The translations under genes were made by a program, and so were the position numbers. From Podochytrium sp. JEL0797 (Eukaryota; Chytridiomycota; Chytridiomycetes; Chytridiales; Chytriomycetaceae): a stretch of 23,512 nt of DNA. Positions 1-9,713 of this stretch are shown here, piece by piece. Below the pieces are notes generated by a model. It was not told the origin of the DNA. It was given only the letters and a program-made list of their open reading frames with translations, and did no database searches. Within the stretch, counting starts at the first letter, position 1. Every line of letters begins with the position of its first letter. The stretch spans positions 1 to 23,512 of the forward strand of contig JADGJG010000333.1 of the NCBI GenBank assembly GCA_027596195.1. Direction: 5' to 3'.

Positions 1-70
1 TTCTGTATTTCTGTTTGATTTTCAAAAATGACCTTTGAAGAATCGAGGCTGAGGTTGGCGCGTATCCGCT

Positions 71-87
71 CCCCCCCCCCCCCCCCC
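71..87. repeat. Poly-C homopolymer tract (17 C)
   Basis: A run of 17 consecutive C lies in the gene-free first 229 bases, downstream of the symporter stop codon. A comparable tract interrupted by one G lies at 2266-2283, and a run of eight C lies in an intron at 15414-15421. I see no gene in bases 1-229. The exact length of such runs is unreliable in most assemblies. Confidence 0.9.
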
Positions 88-229
88 TCGAGTTTGTCTA
101 ATCTCTTTAACCACTATTTTTTTCGCTCCACTAAATTTTAATGGTTCCGTGCTCGCAACGGACGCGGTTGCCGGTCGTACACGATTTCGTTATACCTTTT
201 CCGATTAAATGTAAAATATATTAAATTAT

Positions 230-1689
230 TTATTTGGTATGCATGCTCTCCAATTCTTCAATCATATCGTTTTCCACATCGCTTTTGGTACTCGGAATCA
301 CCTCCTTTCGAAACTCTCCCTCCCACTTTGCCATCACCACAGCCGCCAAACAATTCCCCAACACATTCACAAACGTGCGTCCCATATCCATGAACCAATC
401 GACCCCCAAAATCAACCCAATTGGCCACTGCGGGATATTGAATTGCGCCAAGTTGGCAGACAAGACCACAATACTCGCTCCACGCACCCCCGCAACACCC
501 TTGGACGAAATCATAAGCATCAACACCATCACGACTTGCTCGCTGAGTGACTTGTGGACACCCGAGACTTGCGCGCAAAACACGGATCCGAGACTGAGCC
601 ACAAGGCGCCGCCATCGAGGTTGAAAGAGTATCCAAACGGGACCACGAATGCGGTGATTTGAGGTGACACACCGTACGCGTCGAGTGCTTCAAACACTTT
701 GGGGAGGGCAGCTTCCGAGGTGGCCGTCGTGAAGGCAATGAGGAGTGGTTCCTTCATGGCAACCACCAGCTCGATCGGGTTGATTTTGGAAACGAGGCAC
801 ACGGCGCCAAAAGCAACGAAAATAAAGACGACACAGGTTCCGTAGAGGGTGGCCACGAGTTTTCCGAGCGTCGTGAGGACAGAGAGTCCCCCGGCTTTCG
901 CCACAACGGACGCGATGGAGAACATGACCGCCACGGGAGCCGCCCACATGATGATATCGACAAACTTGAACATAACAGCCAGCACCGCGTCGCTCATGGA
1001 GAGAATGGCTTTCTTGTGGTGAGGATTCGTCACCATGGCGGTTGAACAGCCAAACAGAATCGCTGCCACGAGAACTTGGAGTAGTTCCGAGTTTCCAGAA
1101 CCGCCCATCATTTCGCCCCAAGTCTTCGGAGTCAGGTGGTTGATCCAGATGGCGTAAGTGAAGGTTGTGGCTGCCGTGATGTTGGGGTTGCTGACCTGCT
1201 CCAATCCCGTAGAGCCTGGTTGAATCCAGTTCGCGGCAAAGAGGCCAAACGCGAGGGCGACAGTCTATAAAATATTGGACAATCAGTATCAAAGGCTCGT
1301 ACTTGGTATATCAAACTTGTTCACTCACCGTGATGATTTCAAAATACACAAACGCCTTGATAGCAAGACGCCCCAACGATTTGAGGTCTCCGTGTCCAGC
1401 AATTCCTCCGACCAGCGAAGCAAAGACGAGTGGAAACACAACGAATTGGATGGGCCGCATGAACACGTTGGCAGTGGGTGCAGCATCGATGCTGAACTTT
1501 GGTGCCACAGATCCCAATACGCATCCGAGGATGGCGCCAATAAACAGCCAAAATGCGACAGAACAAATGACCTATATCAAAGAAGATTCAGCTTTGTGTG
1601 ATATGGGAAGCGAGGCATGGAATCGGACAAATTCTCACCCTTTTCCACAGCGGTCGGTCGTCTGTGGTTTGAGCGGCGGGAACGTGCAT
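230..1689 (-). CDS. Dicarboxylate/amino acid:cation symporter (SLC1/DAACS family), three exons
   Basis: Exons are 1689-1639, 1571-1329 and 1264-230, joined in phase 0 across introns of 67 and 64 bp (donors GTGAGA and GTGAGT, acceptors ending TAG). The product is 442 residues, normal for the family. The family imports acidic amino acids or C4-dicarboxylates with Na+ or H+ across the plasma membrane. Visible hallmarks are LVFASLVGGIAG (exon 2), TSEAALPK near residue 280 (hairpin 1), GYSFNLDG near 309, SKGVAGV near 352 (hairpin 2) and DWFMDMGRTFVN near 387, where the Asp/Arg/Thr/Asn pattern of the TM8 binding site is kept. The retained Arg favours an anionic substrate. The usual NxDGT motif reads NLDGG here. 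The ATG at 1689 is chosen because it is in frame with the strong exon 1 donor. The sequence resembles bacterial GltP/DctA types more than animal EAATs, as judged by eye. Confidence 0.93.
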
Positions 1690-2323
1690 TTAGAATAGAA
1701 AATGGTTGCTTCTGGCTTGACATAATCGATCATTTATAACCGCTTTTGCCGGTGATGGCGCGACCTCGTGCGGAAAGATGTCGCAATTGTGATTTCGGAT
1801 CAGCCGCTATCAAGTGATAATAGCATCTTGTTTCCAGACTGGAACCTAGCGCAGATTATCTGATGCTTAATTTGTGGTTGGTTGTGTAAATGTTTGAACC
1901 GCCTCCCACAGAGGAGGGGATGTAGCCAAAGCAGGTAAACGCGCGTGTCGACAGGGTTCGATTTTCCAACAAACACGCGACCCGTGGAATCTCACCATTC
2001 ATTTTCGCGATAAGAAAAGATTATGTAATCATAAAGACGTGGTACGAAAAACAGTCACCGAATTCGGCATTCACGCCTGTCACCACACTCTGCAAAACGC
2101 GGCACCAAGTGACCGGCTGTTCAGTGAAAACAGAGTCGGTTGTGAAGCAGAAGAGAATGTCGCGCTGTCAAATGCGGGCGGAGCTTGGTCATGTATTTTT
2201 GACACGTTTTAACTGCTTTGTAGGAAAAAAAAACAAAAAACGCGCACAGTTTCCAAACAATTCTACCCCCCGCCCCCCCCCCCTCCATTACACCCGATAA
2301 AAAAAATTGAGAAAGGACAGCGA
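1690..2323. other. Gene-free region between symporter and U-box gene
   Basis: This 634-bp stretch has no open frame that I can support. It is the upstream region of the symporter (to the left, - strand) and the 3' flank of the U-box gene. It contains an A-rich run at 2224-2240 and a C-rich tract at 2266-2283. A promoter for the symporter is expected near 1690-1900, but I recognise no specific element. Confidence 0.5.
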
Positions 2324-3434
2324 TTATCCTTCTACGTGGTCGCCGTTTAGGCTCCGCCCTCTCTCTTCCAGCAATACAGAAATTAACTGGGATTGAACGC
2401 GTTCCAAGTGCGACTGCTTCTGATGCAGGATCAACGCATTCTGCTCTCTGAGTCCGGCATTTGACACTTTCAATTGCTCTTTTTCCTTCGTCCTGGCTTC
2501 GATTTGACGCTCGAGATCGCATACACGCGAGAACAGCTCATTTTCTTTGGATTCGAGTTGACTCTCAAGATCACTGTTCGCGGTTATCATTTCGTTGAGC
2601 TGGGTCGTCTTGAAATTGACCTCCAATTTGACATTGGCGTATTCGGCTTCGAGCAGTTCCATCTGGCTTCTTCTGAAGGTAAGGTCCTTGATGATATGTG
2701 CACGATGAGCTTTCAATGCATCAATATCACTTTTTTGCGACTCGAATCGACTTTCAAACTCGTTTTCCAACCCAAAAACTTCGTCATCTTTCGACTCGAG
2801 TTGTAGTTGGAGGGCCCTAATAAGTGGAATAAGATAAATTGATTTGCGTCGTCTTGAAATTGACCTGCCTTTCGATACGTGCATGTTCGGCTCCGAGCTC
2901 CCACATCTGACTTTCTTTCTCCTCTAGATCCATTTGTATCCGTGCGCATTCCGTCTTGAGCTCAATGTTTTCTCTTGTTTTCGTTTTGACCTGCCCTCGC
3001 AGACGCGAAAGGGCGAATTTCGTCTGCCGCAAGGGAAATGTTCCAATCTCATTATGCAGATCGGCATTCTCTGACTTAAGGTCACTAATGATGGCTTCCA
3101 AACCTTCCACTTTGTTGATGAAGCGCTGCACGTGGTCAACCTCGCCGTCCGCCTTGTCGGCTTCTTCCTTGAAACGATTCAACAGCTCCAAAAAGGGACC
3201 GATGCATTCGATGACTGACTTGAAAGCATAATTTGGCGTAAGCTCCGTTGAAGAGAGTGCAAGACCCGTGAGGGGAGACGTTGTGTTTGATTCAATCCAC
3301 CTCTCGACAGCACTACGTTCAAAAGTGTGGCCATCAATGGTGCAGACTGGATCTTGGATACGTTGGAGTGTAATCGGGCACAGGAGTGCGTTCGTGAGGG
3401 AATCAACTGGATCGACCGCTGCTGTTTCAGACAT
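2324..3434 (-). CDS. U-box domain protein with long coiled coil (putative E3 ubiquitin ligase)
   Basis: The first exon starts at the ATG at 3434. Residues about 14-75 form a U-box: ALLCPITLQRIQDPV, then DGHTFERSAVERWI and SPLTG, matching the CPI...DPV...GHTYER...W pattern. U-boxes recruit E2 enzymes for ubiquitin transfer. The rest is heptad-like, Glu/Lys/Gln-rich coiled coil. The frame is open to a TAG at 2819-2817, then coding similarity continues in another frame to 2324. A putative 88-bp intron, 2904-2817 (donor GTGGGA, acceptor TTATTAG), joins them in frame and gives 340 residues. The acceptor is convincing and the donor is weak. The proposed intron carries a copy of a coding repeat also found in exon 2, so a frameshifted gene or a 205-residue short isoform are alternatives. 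There are no ARM or WD repeats, so substrates cannot be guessed. Confidence 0.75.
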
Positions 3435-3544
3435 TTTTTGCTGAATTATGAAACGGGTTAAAAAAGGGGAGTTGATTACACATTTGATTGGGTGATGGTT
3501 TGGGATGGTTTAACTTGTAGCTACAAATCCGATTTGGTCATTTT

Positions 3545-4708
3545 TTACGCGCTCTCATACAAAAATTCAAAATCACAAGTCAACCCCTCATTCCCTTCCA
3601 ACTCACACTCCTTCACATTCAACAACAAAATATCCCTCGGCACATTCCCCGACAATCGATTCCCTTGCAAATGCAACCGCTCCAACCGCGTCAACTTGCC
3701 CAACGAAACCGGAATCGTCCCGCTCAGTTCATTCCCACCCAGAATCAAATCTTTGAGGTCGGGAAGATAGTTTCCAAAGTACTTGGGTATCCGTCCTGTG
3801 AATGCGTTGGTGTGGAGGTTGATGCGTTCGAGGGTGGTCAGGTGGGAGAGGCAGCGGGGGATTCGGCCGGACAGGAAGTTGGAGGACAGATTGATTTCAC
3901 GCAAGAGGATCAGTTTCCCCAGTTCCGATGGAACCTCTCCACTGAGTTTGTTGTACGACAGGTTCAGATGCGTTAGACGCGCGAGGTCTCCAATCTCGGC
4001 AGGGATTTCTCCTTGAAGACCACATCTCGAAAGATCCAGTGTTACGAGAGCAGTGCAGAGACCAATGGACTCGGGAATGTGGAAAATGAGAGAATCGTGC
4101 TGATTCAGCCTCCAGTTGATTCGCGCGGCCGAGTTCAAATGCGACTCGGCAAAGACGGTGCGACAAGACGACGGGCCCAGGAAGAAGGTTTGTTCGATTT
4201 CCGTGACAATATGAGGGTCCTCCGTATGCGTTGGAATCTCATAAAACTGGCGAGGCGGGGCAAACCGTTCGAGGTTGATGAAGGAAAAGTGCTTCGTCAG
4301 TAAAAGCGCATTCATGGCCATCGAGACCCTTCGCAGCCTGAACACTTCCGTAGGTGGAATGTAGGCAAGAATCTTGGTGGCAAGCTCGCGCGGAATGTCG
4401 GACAGCTGGGTGAAAAACTTGCGACGAGTGTTTTGGAGCCGTTGCAGTTGGCAAGCGACTTCGTGAGAACTGTGCGAGAAGGATTGGGCAGAGGATTCGA
4501 GTGTGGAAGCGATGGAGGAGAGATGGGTTTCCATTGCGGTGAATGTGTCGGTTGTGTGGATGGCAAGGTCGTTGGCGTCGGGTGTGGTTGGCTGTGGCTG
4601 GTGGTGGATGAAGTTGGCCTCGAGGCGGTCGAGCCGTTCATTCATGTGGGCTTCAAACGCAATCTGCCTTGCACCTATTTCGTGAAGTAGAGCGAGAAGC
4701 AAGTCCAT
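3545..4708 (-). CDS. F-box-like / plant-type LRR protein A (intact)
   Basis: This single-exon gene encodes 387 residues. The N-terminus (about 1-95) is predicted coiled coil, starting MDLLLALLHEIGARQ like its paralogues. Residues about 97-150 resemble an F-box (LSDIPRELATKILAYIPP, then FRLRRVS and NALL). A linker with EIEQTFFLGPSS and TVFAESHL follows, then six 24-residue LRRs of plant-specific type (LxxLxLxxNxLSGxIPxxLGxL). The C-cap ends LEGNEGLTCDFEF. No signal peptide or membrane segment is visible, so it is probably intracellular. F-box/LRR proteins usually select substrates for SCF ubiquitin ligases; this role is inferred. It lies 110 bp upstream of the U-box gene on the same strand. 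It is one of the three intact family members here. Confidence 0.88.
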   Translation of the reverse strand: MDLLLALLHEIGARQIAFEAHMNERLDRLEANFIHHQPQPTTPDANDLAIHTTDTFTAMETHLSSIASTLESSAQSFSHSSHEVACQLQRLQNTRRKFFTQLSDIPRELATKILAYIPPTEVFRLRRVSMAMNALLLTKHFSFINLERFAPPRQFYEIPTHTEDPHIVTEIEQTFFLGPSSCRTVFAESHLNSAARINWRLNQHDSLIFHIPESIGLCTALVTLDLSRCGLQGEIPAEIGDLARLTHLNLSYNKLSGEVPSELGKLILLREINLSSNFLSGRIPRCLSHLTTLERINLHTNAFTGRIPKYFGNYLPDLKDLILGGNELSGTIPVSLGKLTRLERLHLQGNRLSGNVPRDILLLNVKECELEGNEGLTCDFEFLYESA

Positions 4709-4873
4709 TGGGGGCGTGTTTCTGCAATGCTTGGTGAGTCAACTTTTCTTGGGTTTGAAGCGGCAGCTTTCCCGTTGCTCACCCTTGGCTTTCTCTGCCC
4801 AGGCCGACTCTTTTTCCTCGTCCTTTCATCACGAACATGTATGAAAAATACCAGTTTATTCTTCCACTCCAGG

Positions 4874-5869
4874 CCAAAAGGGAAATTCAAAGTCACATAT
4901 CAACCAAAGTTCTTGTCCAAGGAACAAAACCGCAAATTCTCGAGCAACAACATCTCCCTAGGAATAGGCCCACTCAAGAAATTGAAATGCAGCTTCAGAT
5001 TCTCCAACTTACTCATTTTCCCAATTGATGCAGGAATCTCCCTAGTGAACCCATTTTCACTCAAATCAAGGTAGGTCAACTCCACCAAATCCCCAATTTC
5101 CTCTGGAATCTCTCCACTGAGGTGATAGAATGAAAGATCCAGTCGCTTCAAATAAGAAACCCGCTGAGGCGATTACCTGAAAGGTCCAGATCCTTCAAAT
5201 GCGACAACTTGCAGATTGACATCGGAATTTCTCCCGTAAGATCGTTGTCCCCTAACAAAATCGCCGTGAGGGATTCCATCGCACCAATCTCGGAAGGGAT
5301 TTCGCCGCACAAACAACACCCCGACAAAATCTTGCACAGTCCAATCGCAGCAGGAATGCGATACGTATTCTCCAAATCGCCAAAGAGCCACGACAAGACC
5401 TTGCATTTCACCAAATGATTCTCCACAATCACCGCTTGGAACGACGGAGGACCAGAGAATAAGACTATCTCGATTTCGGAAGGACTGTGGTGATCCCCAC
5501 TCTCGTCGTAACTCGCCAACTCGAGTTGCTTCTTCGAAACCACATCGTAGCAGCGGTTGAGATTCAACAAGGAAAAGTGGTTCGTGGTCAGCAGCGCATT
5601 ACACATCACCGAGACTCGCCGGTATCGAAAGACTTGCATCAGAGAGATCCACGAGAGGAATTGGATGAGAACTTCTCGTCGAATGTCGGCGAGGCAAGAA
5701 AAGAATTTGCGGTGGCGGTTTTCGAGTTCGGTTCGGGATCGAGTGTGGATTGGTTGGTGCGATGAGAGGACTCGATGCGGTCAAGGCGGTCTTCGATGCG
5801 GGCAATGGAGTCGTTCAGTTGGGTCTGGATTTGTTGGAGGAGGCCGAAGAGCGCGGAGGAGGACTCCAT
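4874..5869 (-). pseudogene. F-box-like / LRR paralogue B, multiply disrupted
   Basis: Homology runs from a family-type start at 5869 (MESSSALFGLLQQIQTQLND) to the C-cap near 4874 (CDFEF.FW). The coiled coil and the F-box-like part (NRHRKFFSCLADIRREVL) lie in different frames, and about 40 residues that paralogues have between them are missing. After DLSGNRLSG near 5165 the frame stops, and the next LRR resumes in another frame with part of a repeat missing. At the end, LDKNFG is followed by a stop, with CDFEF recovered one base out of frame near 4896. The GTAATC at the second break could be a splice donor, but the only nearby AG would give a 32-bp intron in the wrong frame. Three or more independent lesions make it a pseudogene. 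Confidence 0.85.
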
Positions 5870-6235
5870 GAGTGGTGCGCAGTCGGTGGACGGGAAATTA
5901 TCGAAACAAAGCCTATCGAACAAGAAGAGATAAAATGTACATATTCAGCTGTGCAAAGTGAGCGAATCAGTTTTCATTGATAAGCGCCACATTAAGAAAT
6001 TCGATATGGATTCTCGCAAAGTGCGTTCAATTGCCATTCAATTGCAACGCAAACCAAATTGCAGCCACGACCTGAAAGATCCGTGTATCTCCCTATAGTC
6101 CCGTTCACTAAATTGCTCGGATTGATATGTGTGGATCTGGGCAGGTTGTGGGCTGGAGAAATGGCAAGCGATTGCTTATCGAACGCGGATTTTGAGATCA
6201 ATCTATCTCGCATATCTAAAAGCATGTTTCACGCT
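5870..6235. other. Intergenic region between LRR paralogues B and C
   Basis: This 366-bp stretch has short open frames on both strands (up to 77 codons) that overlap each other and resemble nothing I know. It is the upstream flank of pseudogene B and the 3' flank of gene C, both on the - strand. No regulatory element is identified. Confidence 0.4.
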
Positions 6236-7408
6236 TTATTGACCCCAAAACCTCCATGCAAAATCACAGCTCCATTCACCATTCCCAGTTAGTACGCATT
6301 CCTGCAAACGCTCCAACAACAACATTTCTCTTGGAATCAGACCGGACATTATGTTGCAACGCAGATAGAGACGAGTCAGACGAGACAAGTTTCCAATGGA
6401 TGTTGGAATCGAGCCACTGAGTTTGTTGTCATCCAACAAGAGTGCCTCCAACTGTTCCAAACTTCCCACCTCCGAAGGCAGCCCTCCCGTAAGTTCATTC
6501 GCACAAAGATTGAGCTCCTTCAAACGCGCCAATCCTCCCAGCTCAACAGGAATCTCCCCACTGAGATAATTATCAGACAGGTTGAGGGTCTCCAACGCAG
6601 CCAATCCTCCCAGCTCAACAGGAATCTCTCCACTGAGCTCATTGCAGCTCAGATTAAGGAAACGCAGGGATCCCAGAAGGGCGACTTGGACAGGGATAGT
6701 GCCTTCCAGTCGGCATTCGCTCAAATCCATGTGTATCAGATTGACGCAAAGGCCAAGTGCGTTAGAAATGGTAAAAGGCAACTCAGACTCTCCGAGGTAC
6801 CAGTTCATAACAGTGATTGGCTTCAGGCGGGTTTCAGCGAAAACGGTTTGGAATGCTGTCGGTCCACGAAAGAAGACTTGTTCGCAAACTGAAGCATCGT
6901 GGCAATCTGGATCTTCTTTCTCTCCATTCGCAGGAGTCAGGTAGCAGTCTTTGGAGGGAGGGAAGCGTCGGAGGTTCATGGCAGCAAAGTGCTTGGTTGT
7001 CAAAATCGCATTGAAAGTCCCCGAGACTTGTCTGAGCTTGAAAACTTGGGTTGGAGTGATCCACGAGAGGATCTGAATCAAAACCTCGCGCGGAACATCG
7101 GTCAGACAGGTGTAGAATTTGCGCTGCGGGTTCTGGAGAAGATGGAGTTGGTTGGAGATGGACGCAAGCGACAATTCCGTCGAGGATTCCATGCGAGAAA
7201 GGTGGGACTTGGTAGCCGAGAGAGCGGTGGTTGTTTGGAGCAAGAGGTTCCGCTGTGACTCATTCAATGAAGACTCGATGCGGTCAATCAGGGCTTCCAA
7301 GTGGGCTGTGGACTCGGACTGCTGGACCTTGAAGGCACTCTGCCTGGCTGAGATCTCGTTCAGCAGAGTTTGGACGTCTTGAAAGAGTGCGATGAGAGTG
7401 GCGTCCAT
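6236..7408 (-). CDS. F-box-like / plant-type LRR protein C (intact)
   Basis: The ATG at 7408 (MDATLIALFQDVQTLL) is chosen. The open frame continues to 7468, but it begins there with TTG, while all paralogues start MDA/MEA at the chosen point. The product is 390 residues, single exon. Order: coiled coil about 1-105, F-box-like domain about 110-165 (RKFYTCLTDVPREVLIQILSWI, then VFKLRQVSGTFNAILTTKHF), linker with CEQVFFRGPTAFQTVFAETRL, six plant-type LRRs, and C-cap ending SCDFAWRFWGQ. No signal peptide or membrane span is seen. Two consecutive repeats are nearly identical at the DNA level (see the 72-nt repeat), so the repeat number changed recently. The likely role is substrate recognition in an SCF-type ubiquitin ligase; the domain call is moderate and the role inferred. 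Confidence 0.88.
   Translation of the reverse strand: MDATLIALFQDVQTLLNEISARQSAFKVQQSESTAHLEALIDRIESSLNESQRNLLLQTTTALSATKSHLSRMESSTELSLASISNQLHLLQNPQRKFYTCLTDVPREVLIQILSWITPTQVFKLRQVSGTFNAILTTKHFAAMNLRRFPPSKDCYLTPANGEKEDPDCHDASVCEQVFFRGPTAFQTVFAETRLKPITVMNWYLGESELPFTISNALGLCVNLIHMDLSECRLEGTIPVQVALLGSLRFLNLSCNELSGEIPVELGGLAALETLNLSDNYLSGEIPVELGGLARLKELNLCANELTGGLPSEVGSLEQLEALLLDDNKLSGSIPTSIGNLSRLTRLYLRCNIMSGLIPREMLLLERLQECVLTGNGEWSCDFAWRFWGQ
6528..6671 (-). repeat. Tandem 72-nt LRR-encoding units in gene C
   Basis: Bases 6528-6565 and 6600-6637 are offset by exactly 72 nt and differ at one of 38 positions. They encode GEIPVELGGLA twice. 72 nt is one 24-residue LRR, so a whole repeat was duplicated in frame. 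The rest of each unit is less alike. Confidence 0.85.
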
Positions 7409-7539
7409 TGGTGGTTGGTGCGCAGTTGGTGGGGGCGGATTCGAAGATTTTGGACGAGTGTTGGCCAAGCTTGCGATTAGTCAGCCTTCGCAGGTAATCA
7501 TAGGAAAGTTTAAGACGGCTGTAACTTTATTCAGATTCC

Positions 7540-8541
7540 TCAAAACCTCCAGTCAAAGTCACAACTCAAATCGTAATTCCCAAACAGTGAGCAAGCCTGC
7601 AACTTTTCCAAAAGCAACATTTCTCTCGGAATCAGACCAGTAAGCTTATTGTGAGTGAGTGAGAGAGTGTTTAGATGAATCAGGTTTCCCAGAGACGTTG
7701 GGATGGAGCCACTGAGTTGATTATCGTCCAAAACGAGGGACTCCAAGTGCACCAAATTTCCGACTTCGACAGGGATCTCTCCAGTAAGGTGATTACAGCA
7801 TAAGTCAAGATGCGTGAGGCATCCCAAGTTCTTGATTTCCGAGGGGATTGGCCCTTGGAGCTTGCATAAACACAGATCCAGCGAGATGAGATGCGCGCAA
7901 ATGAATATCGAGACAGGAATGGAACACGGAGGGGACTTTTCGCCCCGGGACCAGTGGATGACGGTGGTCGACTTCAAGCGCGTTTCAACGAAAACGGTTT
8001 GGAAGGACGCGGGTCCGTGGAAGAAGACTTGTTCGATCTCTGATGCGTCGTGGCAATCTTGATCGACATTCTCTCCATTAACGGGAATCTGGTAGCATTC
8101 TTTGGAAGGAGGGAATCGTCGGAGGTTCACCACAGCAAAGTGCTTGGTCGTCAACAGCGCGTTGAATCCCACCGAAACCCGTCTGTAGCAAAAGACTTTC
8201 TTAGGTGCGATCCACGCGAGGATCTGAATCAACACCTCGCGAGGAACGTCCGTTAAACGAGTAAAGAACTTGCTGTGGCGGTTTTGGAGTCGTCGAAGTT
8301 GTTGCGAAACGGCAGCGAGAGATTGGTTGCCAGTTGCAACCTGGGTCTGGAGAGAAGCAAGGCGGGACCCCATGGTCGATAAACTGGTGGTTGTCTGGAG
8401 CGATAGGTTTCGCTGTGACTCGTTATTGTGGTCAAGCTGGACTTCCAAACGAGCTGTGGATTCCGACAGGGCGATCTGCCTCTCTGTCGCTTCGTTCAAC
8501 TGGATTTGAATACTCTGGACGAGTACAAGAACGGCTTCCAT
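7540..8541 (-). CDS. F-box-like / plant-type LRR protein D (intact, four LRRs)
   Basis: This is a single exon of 333 residues from the ATG at 8541 (MEAVLVLVQSIQIQLNEA). It has the family order: coiled coil to about 85, F-box-like domain about 90-140 (FFTRLTDVPREVLIQILAWI, then VFCYRRVSVGFNALLTTKHF), linker with EIEQVFFHGPASFQTVFVE, four plant-type LRRs and a C-cap ending LSCDFDWRF. It has the fewest repeats of the intact copies. Many linker and F-box stretches match gene C almost word for word, so C and D are close paralogues. Its start faces that of paralogue E across 222 bp. Probably an intracellular substrate adaptor (inferred). Confidence 0.88.
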   Translation of the reverse strand: MEAVLVLVQSIQIQLNEATERQIALSESTARLEVQLDHNNESQRNLSLQTTTSLSTMGSRLASLQTQVATGNQSLAAVSQQLRRLQNRHSKFFTRLTDVPREVLIQILAWIAPKKVFCYRRVSVGFNALLTTKHFAVVNLRRFPPSKECYQIPVNGENVDQDCHDASEIEQVFFHGPASFQTVFVETRLKSTTVIHWSRGEKSPPCSIPVSIFICAHLISLDLCLCKLQGPIPSEIKNLGCLTHLDLCCNHLTGEIPVEVGNLVHLESLVLDDNQLSGSIPTSLGNLIHLNTLSLTHNKLTGLIPREMLLLEKLQACSLFGNYDLSCDFDWRF

Positions 8542-8763
8542 TCGCGGATTTTATGACGCTGCGAGCAAACGTGGAAAAATGACTTGGCAGCGGCGCAGGA
8601 GGCTGGCAACGAGGAGGTACGCGAAGGTTCAAACCCCACGTAAAAAAATCTTCCATTCGATCGATTTTTTCAAGGGGAAAACGCTGGGAGAGGGAGACGC
8701 TTTGGGGGCTCCTTGCAGTTCCTTCATTGCGGATTCGTTCATTCATTATTGTGAAATCCAAGC
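8542..8763. promoter_or_regulatory. Shared divergent upstream region of LRR paralogues D and E
   Basis: Gene D starts leftward at 8541 and gene E starts rightward at 8764, so these 222 bp must hold both 5' regions. No TATA box or named motif is recognised. The call rests only on gene arrangement. Confidence 0.5.
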
Positions 8764-9713
8764 ATGGACGCCATCCTCACCATCCTGCGTGATATTCAAG
8801 CCCAGCAGACTGACCTGGCAGCCCAACTCGCCACCACAAATGACAGACTCCTTGAGCTCCAAACCAAGAGCGATTCCACGGGCCACTCTCTCCACTCCAT
8901 CTCAGCCGAGCTCCAACACCTCCGCAACCCTCTACGCAAGTTCTACAGTCGGCTCATGGACATGCCAAGAGAGGTGCTGACCAAAATCTTTTCGCGTCTT
9001 CCAACCTGCGAAGTGTTTGAGTTCAGACTCTTGTCGCGCGGCGTGAACGCCCTGTTGATGACGAAGCAGCTTGCGATTCTCCATTTGCGCGAGGTTCCTC
9101 CAAGCGCATCGTGTTATGAGAATGTTTGGATGTACGAAGAAACTTACAATGAGCCCTTTCACGAAGCGTCCGCAACCGAACGATATTTCTTTTACGGCCC
9201 GCCGACGTTCAAATAGAGTTTGCCGAGACTCGTCTCAACAAGCTTATTGGTCTGCAGTGGCATGTGACTATGCCGTCAGACATTCGGATTCCTGCCGCCT
9301 TTGGCTTTTGCATCAACCTCAGACATTTCGAAATATCGGGACAACTCTTGGGCCCAATTCCTCCAGAACTCGGCTGCCTTGTGAACCTCAAGTGTCTCAT
9401 CCTGCAGGGAAATGGCTTGAATGGAGACATCCCAAAGGAATTTGCGAATCTTTATCAATTGGAGGAGCTCATGAGTGGGTTGTGGGGTTTGCTGGAGTTG
9501 AAAACACTGTGCTTGGATAGCAACTTTGGCCTCTGTGGTCAGATTCCAGCTGCTATTGGGGGGTTGGTCAAGCTCGAGAACCTGAGACTCGACAAGAATA
9601 AGTTGACGGGGCCAGTTCCAAGTGAAATCTTGTTGTTGACGCGGTTGGTGGAGTGTGATTTGAGTGAGAATGTTGGGCTATTGTGCGATTTTGAGTTTCG
9701 TTTTTGGAATTGA
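8764..9713 (+). pseudogene. F-box-like / LRR paralogue E with one frameshift
   Basis: It starts at the family-type ATG (MDAILTILRDIQAQQ). Coiled coil and F-box-like domain (FYSRLMDMPREVLTKIFSRL) are followed by the linker YFFYGPPTFK and a TAG at 9214-9216. The expected continuation, FAETRL, is present at once in another frame and runs openly through about five LRR-like repeats to LLCDFEFRFWN at 9713. Compared with paralogues exactly one base is missing in 9211-9219, next to a short A run. This is either a recent single-base deletion or a sequence error; the rest of the gene looks intact. It is the only + strand member in the 3.5-11.2 kb cluster. Confidence 0.8.

Noticed and set aside
1275..1698. 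+ strand frames of 108 and 131 codons over the symporter 5' exons
   Set aside because: They are antisense to well-conserved SLC1 exons and introns and have no recognisable content.
1916..1972. tRNA-like stretch with a T-loop-like GGTTCGATT and a D-arm-like GTAGCCAAAGCAGGTAAACGC
   Set aside because: The segment between the two arms is too short for an anticodon arm, and the acceptor and D stems do not pair.
5140..5180. Short intron explaining the break in pseudogene B (GTAATC ... GAAG)
   Set aside because: It would be only 32 bp and joins the wrong frame, and other lesions exist in the same copy.
7409..7468. N-terminal 20-residue extension of LRR gene C
   Set aside because: It begins with TTG, and paralogues start at the internal MDA motif.
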